Source: Bdellovibrionales bacterium
GTDB lineage: Bacteria > Bdellovibrionota > Bdellovibrionia > Bdellovibrionales > JAMPXM01
Assembly (NCBI GenBank): GCA_005792225.1
Contig: SXSP01000009.1
Location: forward strand, 1-11,932
Direction: 5' to 3'
DNA length: 11,932 nucleotides
Positions 7,419-11,932 of the stretch are shown one piece after another. The position numbers and the translations under genes are program-made. Each line of letters begins with the position of its first letter. The first letter of the stretch is position 1. Below the pieces are notes generated by a model. The model was given only the letters and a program-made list of their open reading frames with translations, was not told the DNA's origin and searched no databases.

Positions 7419-8668
7419 ACTGTCGCCACGTCTGACTCGGCTCTACCGTGATAACGGTGATAGATTCGCATGAACGGCAGAGTCGATATTCCGTGAACGA
7501 TGATCGAAATCGAAATGCACGCGACGGTGATCGACGTGAATCGTTGCTGGAGACCATCCGGCATTCCGTGGTTAAAAGCGTACGAAAGGTAGTAGACGGA
7601 GCCGATGCCCCGAATTCCAAACCACGAGATGAGGCTTCGCTGAACTCCGCTCATCGGTATCCCGACGAGGCCGATGAGAGACGAGAGAGGCCGTATCACC
7701 AAGAACAGTATGGGGATCAAAACTAAATCATAGGTTTGAAAATCGCTGACGCGCAAAACGGCGCCCACGAGAACGACGGTGAAGACTTCGCCGATTCGCT
7801 CTAACTGCTCGGTAAATGTGAGCACTTCCTTCGGCGTTTCCGCATGTTCTCCCTCGCTCGGTTTGTTGACTTCGATTCTCCTCATGGCGAGACCCGCGGC
7901 GAAAACCGCTAGGAAACCGTAGGTGTGCACCGCAAGTGCGACTCCGTAAGAGAGCCCGATGAGGCCGACGGCGACGAAATCATCGAGGATGGTGGTCTCC
8001 TCGTCTCGTCTCCTCAAAAAGAGGATTCCGTGAGTCGCGATCTTGCCGAGCGCCCAGCCAATCAAAAGACCGCCGCTCACCGCCCAGATGACATCCTTCA
8101 GAAGCCACTTGGTGACCGAAAGACTTTCCGCCCCTAGGAGCGCAAGTCCCAACATGACAAATGGAAATGCGGCACCATCATTAAGGCCCGCCTCACCCGT
8201 TAAACTAAACCGCAGACGGTCGCGATCACTCGGATCTTGCACCTGAACGTCAGACGCCAAGACAGGATCCGTCGGCGCTAAAATGGCGCCCAGAAGAATT
8301 CCCGCGCCCCAAGGCAGATGTAAGACGAAGTGACTAAAGAGTGCGACGAGCCCGATCATTGCAATCATCGTCACGAGCGCGAGCCGAACCGGAGCCCGCC
8401 AGCGGTGGTTTCGAAGCGGAAGGCGAAGCTTAAGACCGGCGCAGAAAAGCGATACGATGACGACGATCTCGCTGAGATGCTCGAAGAATTTAGCATTCGC
8501 CGGGATGTCGAGCTCGACGATGGCGAGAAAATTCGGCCCCAATGTGATACCCGCGACGAGATAAAGGATCGACGTCGTGACAGGGAGTCGCTCGATCAGT
8601 GATCGGGAAATTCCAACGAGGATGAAGAGCGCCCCGATCAAGATAAACCAAACTGTTGAAGCTTCCAT
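7415..8668 (-). CDS. CPA1-type Na+(K+)/H+ antiporter
   Basis: This 417-residue inner-membrane protein exchanges Na+ or K+ for H+ and belongs to the CPA1 (NhaP/NHE) family. About 11-13 hydrophobic segments run from residue 6 to 400. Ion-site motifs are present: APTDPVLASD (131-140, with T133/D134) in the unwound helix, the Asn-Asp pair N163/D164 in GEAGLNDGAAFP, Arg326 (VIRPL) and the WFGIRGIGSVYYL segment (349-361). There is no large cytoplasmic tail or TrkA-N domain. The frame is open to a TTG at 8686, but the ATG at 8668 has GGAGGG 8 bases upstream and shares one base with the channel's TGA (TGATG), so I use it. Coupling to the channel suggests joint control of K+/Na+ and pH. Ion selectivity cannot be assigned. 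Confidence 0.94.
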   Translation of the reverse strand: MEASTVWFILIGALFILVGISRSLIERLPVTTSILYLVAGITLGPNFLAIVELDIPANAKFFEHLSEIVVIVSLFCAGLKLRLPLRNHRWRAPVRLALVTMIAMIGLVALFSHFVLHLPWGAGILLGAILAPTDPVLASDVQVQDPSDRDRLRFSLTGEAGLNDGAAFPFVMLGLALLGAESLSVTKWLLKDVIWAVSGGLLIGWALGKIATHGILFLRRRDEETTILDDFVAVGLIGLSYGVALAVHTYGFLAVFAAGLAMRRIEVNKPSEGEHAETPKEVLTFTEQLERIGEVFTVVLVGAVLRVSDFQTYDLVLIPILFLVIRPLSSLIGLVGIPMSGVQRSLISWFGIRGIGSVYYLSYAFNHGMPDGLQQRFTSITVACISISIIVHGISTLPFMRIYHRYHGRAESDVATV

Positions 8669-9480
8669 CAGAGGTGCCCTCCGCAAAATTTGCAGAAGGA
8701 CGCATCGATATCGTGCCCCTCCCGGCTACAGTTCGGGCAAGCTTGCCCAGAGACGGCTCGAGTGGCTTTCGCGATTTCGACCGATACGATTCCGGTCGGT
8801 ACGGCGATGATGCCGTAACCGACGATCATCAAGAGAGAAGCGAGAAGCTGCCCGAGCGGAGTCTTCGGAGAAATATCGCCGTACCCAACCGTCGTCATCG
8901 TGACGATTGACCAATACACGCTCACGGGGATGCTGGTGAACCCGTTTTCGGGCCCCTCCACGAGGTACATGACAGATCCCATCGAGACCACGGTCGCACT
9001 CACGGTGATGAGAAAAACCGTGATCTTAGGGCGACTCGCCCTGAGAGCGACGGAAAGAACGTTCGCCTCGCGAAGATAATGAGCCAGTTTGAAAACGCGA
9101 AAAACGCGGACGATGCGGAAGACGCGAATGACGAGAAGCGATTGGGCTCCGGCGAAGAAGACGCTCAGGTAAGTGGGAAGAATCGCAAGCAGGTCAACTA
9201 TTCCAAAAAAACTTCGGGCGTATTTTGAGGGCGATCTCACAGAGATGAGACGCGCGAAATACTCGACCGTAAAAACGAAGGTGAAAAACCACTCCGCAGC
9301 CCGGAGCTGGACCGCGTACTCGGCCCGAAAATGCGTAATACTTTCGAGCATCACGATCATGACGCTCAAAAGAATGGCCGCAATCAACAGGGTATCGAAT
9401 GCGCGGCCAGCCGGTGTATCGGCCTCGAAGATAATCGTATGGAGCCGGTGTCGCCAGCCCTGATCTCCACTCGTATTCAC
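8668..9480 (-). CDS. Voltage-gated-type K+ channel with C-terminal zinc ribbon
   Basis: This 270-residue ion-transport protein has six membrane segments: S1 about 28-48, S2 64-80, S3 90-110, S4 115-133, S5 152-173, S6 208-235. S4 carries basic residues every third position (R119, R122, R125, R128, K131), the voltage-sensor pattern. The pore loop holds TMTTVGYGD (194-202), the K+ selectivity filter. After S6 comes a short tail with two CxxC pairs (C248/C251 and C263/C266), a zinc-ribbon pattern. The start is GTG at 9478-9480 with a weak ribosome site, 33 bases after the ThrRS stop. The antiporter's Shine-Dalgarno (8677-8682) lies in the codons of the zinc-ribbon end, so translation of the two is coupled. 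K+ selectivity follows from the filter; gating is inferred. No other regulatory domain is present. Confidence 0.94.
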   Translation of the reverse strand: MNTSGDQGWRHRLHTIIFEADTPAGRAFDTLLIAAILLSVMIVMLESITHFRAEYAVQLRAAEWFFTFVFTVEYFARLISVRSPSKYARSFFGIVDLLAILPTYLSVFFAGAQSLLVIRVFRIVRVFRVFKLAHYLREANVLSVALRASRPKITVFLITVSATVVSMGSVMYLVEGPENGFTSIPVSVYWSIVTMTTVGYGDISPKTPLGQLLASLLMIVGYGIIAVPTGIVSVEIAKATRAVSGQACPNCSREGHDIDASFCKFCGGHL

Positions 9481-9513
9481 CCAACGGAGCCTAGCTCATT
9501 CTTAAGTCCCAAC

Positions 9514-10701
9514 TCAAGGTCGCGCCAACCGCCCCCTCAGGATGTGATCTAAGTTCCTCAAATCGACCTCTAAAACCTCATCCTCCAGCTGAATCTTGGC
9601 CTTTCCAGACGATCTCTCTTTCTGGCCGACGACCAAAAATGCAAACGGACGCTGTTTATGAGCGATGCGAAGACGTTTCGATAGACTTCCAAGACTCGAA
9701 TCGACTTGAACCCTCACCTCACCGTCGACGAGACACTTCGCGACTTCGCCGGCGAACTCCTGATCCTCGTCAGACGCGGGCAAAATGAGGAGCTGAACGG
9801 GTGCGAGCCAACCGGGAAGCCTTCCGTCATAATATTCCAAGAGCATCGAAACAAAACGTTCATGGCTTCCGAGCGGGGCCCGATGGATGACCCACGGTCG
9901 CACCGCCTTTCCGGAACTCGCTATGAAGGAGAGGTCAAACTTCTCCGCCGAAACGCTGTCGAGCTGAACACTCGCGACCGACTCCTCGGAGCCCGAAGCG
10001 AATTTCATCTGCACGTCGATCTTCGGTCCGTAAAAGGCGGCTTCTCCGAGACCCTCGAAGTACGGGAGCGCCATCTTTTCGAGAGCCTGCCTCAAAATTG
10101 ATTCCTCATTTTCCCAACGCGCCCCGGATTCACCGAGCGAAAGTCGATAGCGATAACCAACGAGGCCGAGGGCTCGGTAGGCCTCTTCATACATTTGCAA
10201 AACGGAACAGATCTCCGATAAGGCTTGATCCGGATCGATGTAGATGTGGGCATCATTTTGACAGAGTCCCCGCACTCGGCTGAGCCCCCGGAGCGCCCCG
10301 CTCTTCTCGTACCGGTAAACCTGGCCGTACTCGGCCAGCCGGAGCGGCAACTGCCGGAAGCTGCGTGGTTTGGCCGAGAAAATCTTGTGGTGGTGCGGGC
10401 AATTCATCGGTCGCAAATAGAACTCCTCCTGCTCCGCATCTCCCTTCATCGGAGGAAATATATCGTCCTTGAAGTGTTCAAGATGCCCCGATCGTTTATA
10501 CAGCGAAGCTTTTCCGATGTGAGGACTCGCGACCCTTTGATAACCGGCCCGGGATTCAAGGCGCTTGATGAATCGCTCAAGCTCATCGCGAATCGCCACT
10601 CCATTCGGAAGCCAGACCGGCAGGCCCGCCCCGATTTGTTCATCCAAGATATAGATATCCATTTCATCGGCGAGCTGCCGATGATCAAATTGAAAAGACA
10701 T
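9514..10701 (-). CDS. thrS: Short threonyl-tRNA synthetase (no TGS or editing domain)
   Basis: This 395-residue class II synthetase is predicted to charge tRNA-Thr with threonine. It begins directly at the catalytic core (DHRQLADEMDIYIL, near E. coli residue 240), so the usual N-terminal TGS and editing domains are absent; full-length ThrRS has about 640 residues. Core features: motif 2 region RLAEYGQVYRYEKSG (121-135), RVRG (142-145), motif 3 LGSHERF (277-283), and zinc/threonine ligands C101, H152 and H273, with D150 and Y224. The anticodon-binding domain is at about 300-388. The stretch that reads WQCGT-x-QLDF in E. coli here ends SVASVQLDSV (241-250), a notable change near the threonine site. 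The ATG at 10699-10701 has GAGGAG 8 bases upstream. It may be a second ThrRS, a resistance copy or the only one; the window cannot tell. Confidence 0.9.
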   Translation of the reverse strand: MSFQFDHRQLADEMDIYILDEQIGAGLPVWLPNGVAIRDELERFIKRLESRAGYQRVASPHIGKASLYKRSGHLEHFKDDIFPPMKGDAEQEEFYLRPMNCPHHHKIFSAKPRSFRQLPLRLAEYGQVYRYEKSGALRGLSRVRGLCQNDAHIYIDPDQALSEICSVLQMYEEAYRALGLVGYRYRLSLGESGARWENEESILRQALEKMALPYFEGLGEAAFYGPKIDVQMKFASGSEESVASVQLDSVSAEKFDLSFIASSGKAVRPWVIHRAPLGSHERFVSMLLEYYDGRLPGWLAPVQLLILPASDEDQEFAGEVAKCLVDGEVRVQVDSSLGSLSKRLRIAHKQRPFAFLVVGQKERSSGKAKIQLEDEVLEVDLRNLDHILRGRLARP

Positions 10702-10933
10702 AAAACGAACTCCTCACGAGTGAATTTGATGATTGAAAATTGATTCGTCTGCAGAGGACTCACGGTCTCGCCGTGAGCCAAAAGGATGTGTAACCCCTAC
10801 GGGGTGGTGAGGAGAGTCAGGAATAAAGGGATGAGACCAACGAGTTCCACAGTCTCATTATCGGAGCGTGCGCTCGGAAATTCCAATCATAAGAATCTTT
10901 GAGTTCCATAAATTTCGTCGATGGATTTTTGTC
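10702..10933 (-). promoter_or_regulatory. Structured leader upstream of thrS with anti-Shine-Dalgarno
   Basis: This 232-base gap between the XRE gene and thrS holds, on the transcribed strand, three possible hairpins: 10831-10858 (7-bp perfect stem ATGAGAC/GTCTCAT, 14-nt loop), 10793-10805 (ACCCC/GGGGT, 3-nt loop) and 10759-10777 (CTCACGG/CCGTGAG, 5-nt loop). CTCCTCAC at 10807-10814 is exactly complementary to GTGAGGAG at 10710-10717, which contains the thrS ribosome-binding site. A ten-base element T(A/G)TGGAACTC occurs twice (from about 10910 and 10851). TATGAT near 10888-10893 could be a -10 box, without a convincing -35. No T-box sequence and no U-tract terminator were seen. Translational control of thrS is plausible but inferred. 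Confidence 0.45.
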
Positions 10934-11497
10934 TTATAAAATCACCGGAACGACGATGCTGATGGCAATCGCGGTTGAGGAACCGGTATTCCGGTAGGAA
11001 TGCGGCTGATCGCCCGGGAAAGCGAGGACGGCTCCGCGAGGAACTTTGAACTGCTCACCGGCCACGAAGACGGTCAACTCACCCCGAATGACGGAGAGAT
11101 ATTCCTTTGCACCTGAGAGGTGGGGATGACCCGGCATCGTGGCACCCGCCACGATCTCAACTCGGTCCACATCAAGGCCCTTTACCTTATCCGGTACGAG
11201 TTTATAGATGCGCACTTTGCCTGCCGCCCGAGTCTGCATGGGAACTTGCGCGTCGCTGAGAAGCTCGCATTCGTTTCGTGGCCTCGAGAGCAGTTCCTCG
11301 ATACTCACTTGAAGAGCGCCGGAGATGCGCGCCAAATTCTGGAGCGACGGATTGCTTGAACCCGATTCGATGTTCGCGAGGGTCGACCTGGGGATCTCCG
11401 CGAGTTGGGCGAGCTTGAGCTGACTGAGACCCTTGCGATCACGGAGTTGAAGAATATTGTCTGCCAGGTATTTGGCGATTCTGCTCTCTAAGGCCAT
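10934..11497 (-). CDS. XRE-family regulator with cupin domain
   Basis: This 187-residue DNA-binding regulator has an N-terminal helix-turn-helix of the XRE/Cro type at about 13-69 (LSQLKLAQLAEIPRSTLANIE is the recognition region) and a C-terminal cupin at about 110-185. The cupin carries a full metal-site set: H124 and H126 (GHPH), E132 and H166 (PGDQPHSYRN). Regulators of this build (SutR/PuuR-like) usually sense a small molecule or metal through the cupin and often repress their own gene and a neighbour. The ATG at 11495-11497 has AGGAGG 5 bases upstream. It diverges from the partial SDR gene by 105 bases that hold inverted repeats, likely operators. It may also be co-transcribed with thrS. 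The ligand is unknown. Confidence 0.92.
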   Translation of the reverse strand: MALESRIAKYLADNILQLRDRKGLSQLKLAQLAEIPRSTLANIESGSSNPSLQNLARISGALQVSIEELLSRPRNECELLSDAQVPMQTRAAGKVRIYKLVPDKVKGLDVDRVEIVAGATMPGHPHLSGAKEYLSVIRGELTVFVAGEQFKVPRGAVLAFPGDQPHSYRNTGSSTAIAISIVVPVIL

Positions 11498-11530
11498 GAA
11501 TGCCTCCTGCCAGCGCGTTGACCATCTGCC

Positions 11531-11573
11531 AATATATCAACCGAAATGACTATATATCGTCAAGACTCGATAT
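11531..11573. promoter_or_regulatory. Candidate operator repeats between the XRE and SDR genes
   Basis: This AT-rich stretch lies in the 105-base divergent gap. It holds ATATATC twice, at 11532-11538 and 11552-11558, 20 bases apart (about two helical turns). TGACTATATATCGTCA at 11547-11562 is palindromic at 14 of 16 bases, and ATATCG/CGATAT at 11554-11559 and 11568-11573 form a perfect 6-bp inverted repeat with an 8-base spacer. The location suits binding by the XRE-cupin dimer. No good -35/-10 pair with 16-18 base spacing was found on either strand, so promoter positions are not assigned. Confidence 0.45.
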
Positions 11574-11602
11574 TCTGATCACGGGAAAACAAGGAGACAC
11601 CC

Positions 11603-11932
11603 GTGAAATTATCTTATTCCAACAAAAAGGTTCTGATTACAGGAGGCAGTTCTGGACTAGGACGTGCCCTCGCCCTTCAACTCGCAGAGCGCGGAGCTCA
11701 AGTGGTCATCTTGGCGCGTGATCCGAAAAGACTTCTCGAGACTCGCGAAGCAAGCGGCGGTCGAATCCAGACCATCGAAGGTGATATCGGCCGAAAAACT
11801 GACATCCACCGCATACACGCCGAAGCCCTCTCCCTGGTCAACCACAGCTGCGATCCCAACGCCGGCCTGCGCTTCACCGATGACGGCGTGTTCCTGGTCG
11901 CGATCCGGCGAATCGCGCCGGGCGAGGAAGTC
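11603..11932 (+). CDS. SDR N-terminus running in frame into a SET-domain fragment (3' end missing)
   Basis: The frame opens with GTG at 11603, preceded by AAGGAG 6 bases upstream (11591-11596), and stays open to the window edge (110 residues). Residues 1-77 are the first half of a classical SDR: the cofactor loop TGGSSGLG (13-20), the Arg39/Asp40 turn after strand two, and GDIG (60-63). The next expected SDR elements, NNAG near residue 86 and then Ser/Tyr/Lys, are absent. From about residue 78 the sequence instead reads LVNHSCDPNAGLRF...VAIRRIAPGEEV, the conserved NHSCxPN and APGEE motifs of a SET-domain lysine methyltransferase. Neither half is a complete domain. I regard the SDR start as real and the fused product as doubtful. 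Confidence 0.8.
   Translation, partial: MKLSYSNKKVLITGGSSGLGRALALQLAERGAQVVILARDPKRLLETREASGGRIQTIEGDIGRKTDIHRIHAEALSLVNHSCDPNAGLRFTDDGVFLVAIRRIAPGEEV
11831..11932 (+). other. SET-domain fragment after an abrupt junction
   Basis: The 34 or so codons here encode the C-terminal half of a SET domain, with NHSCDPNAG (80-88 of the joined frame) and IAPGEEV (104-110). NHSC and the following Asn are the S-adenosylmethionine-binding and pseudoknot motif of the family. Codon use changes at the same place: by hand count, 29 of 33 codons from residue 78 on end in G or C, against 38 of 77 before it. The N-terminal SET half is not present upstream. The junction lies between about 11825 and 11842 and could be an assembly join, a recombination or, least likely, a real fusion. 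Confidence 0.7.

Noticed and set aside
10446..10781. Open frame of 111 codons running from the thrS leader into thrS in another frame, considered as a leader peptide or a missing TGS domain
   Set aside because: It starts with TTG without a ribosome site, shows no TGS signature and no run of Thr codons, and mostly overlaps the well-supported thrS frame.
10759..10805. Hairpins considered as intrinsic terminators of the XRE transcript
   Set aside because: Neither stem is followed by a run of T on the transcribed strand, so termination is not supported.
10702..10933. T-box riboswitch upstream of thrS
   Set aside because: The conserved T-box sequence (AGGGTGGNACCGCG type) and a following terminator are absent.

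Overview
The window comes from a Gram-negative bacterium with exported Tat and lipoprotein cargo. A DUF1592/DUF1588 lipoprotein translationally coupled to a Tat-type DUF1552 protein, beside NodIJ-like, apt and Kv-channel genes, suggests Bdellovibrionota or Myxococcota. This lineage is an inference from gene content; no rRNA or marker gene is present to settle it. Coding density is very high, with many start/stop overlaps and short gaps. No tRNA, rRNA, CRISPR array or insertion sequence was seen.

Layout, left to right. (1) 1-1290, plus strand: the 3' part of a NodI-like ABC ATPase and its NodJ-like ABC-2 permease. (2) 1287-4967, minus strand: a DUF1592/1588/1585 lipoprotein, a Tat-exported DUF1552 protein and adenine phosphoribosyltransferase (apt), transcribed in that order. 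(3) 5097-7418, plus strand: a small secreted protein of unknown function, a DUF1990 protein and a short-chain dehydrogenase (SDR), overlapping head to tail. (4) 7415-11497, minus strand: an XRE-cupin regulator, a 232-base leader, a short threonyl-tRNA synthetase without TGS or editing domains, a six-TM voltage-gated-type K+ channel with a C-terminal zinc ribbon, and a CPA1 Na+/H+ antiporter coupled to the channel. (5) 11603-11932, plus strand: the start of a second SDR, divergent from the XRE gene, which changes in frame into a SET-domain methyltransferase fragment at the window edge.

Genes likely to work together: the ATPase and permease form one exporter; the DUF1592 and DUF1552 proteins form an exported pair of unknown role; the channel and antiporter are a coupled monovalent-cation module; DUF1990 and the SDR are translationally coupled. 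The XRE-cupin regulator probably controls itself and the divergent SDR through repeats in their shared 105-base intergenic region.

The observations most worth a second look are the abrupt SDR-to-SET switch near 11831 (best explained as a chimeric join or illegitimate recombination), the structured leader of the short thrS with an exact 8-nt anti-Shine-Dalgarno match, the domain-reduced ThrRS itself, and the coupled exported DUF1592/DUF1552 pair. I did not find a clearly new defence or mobile system.
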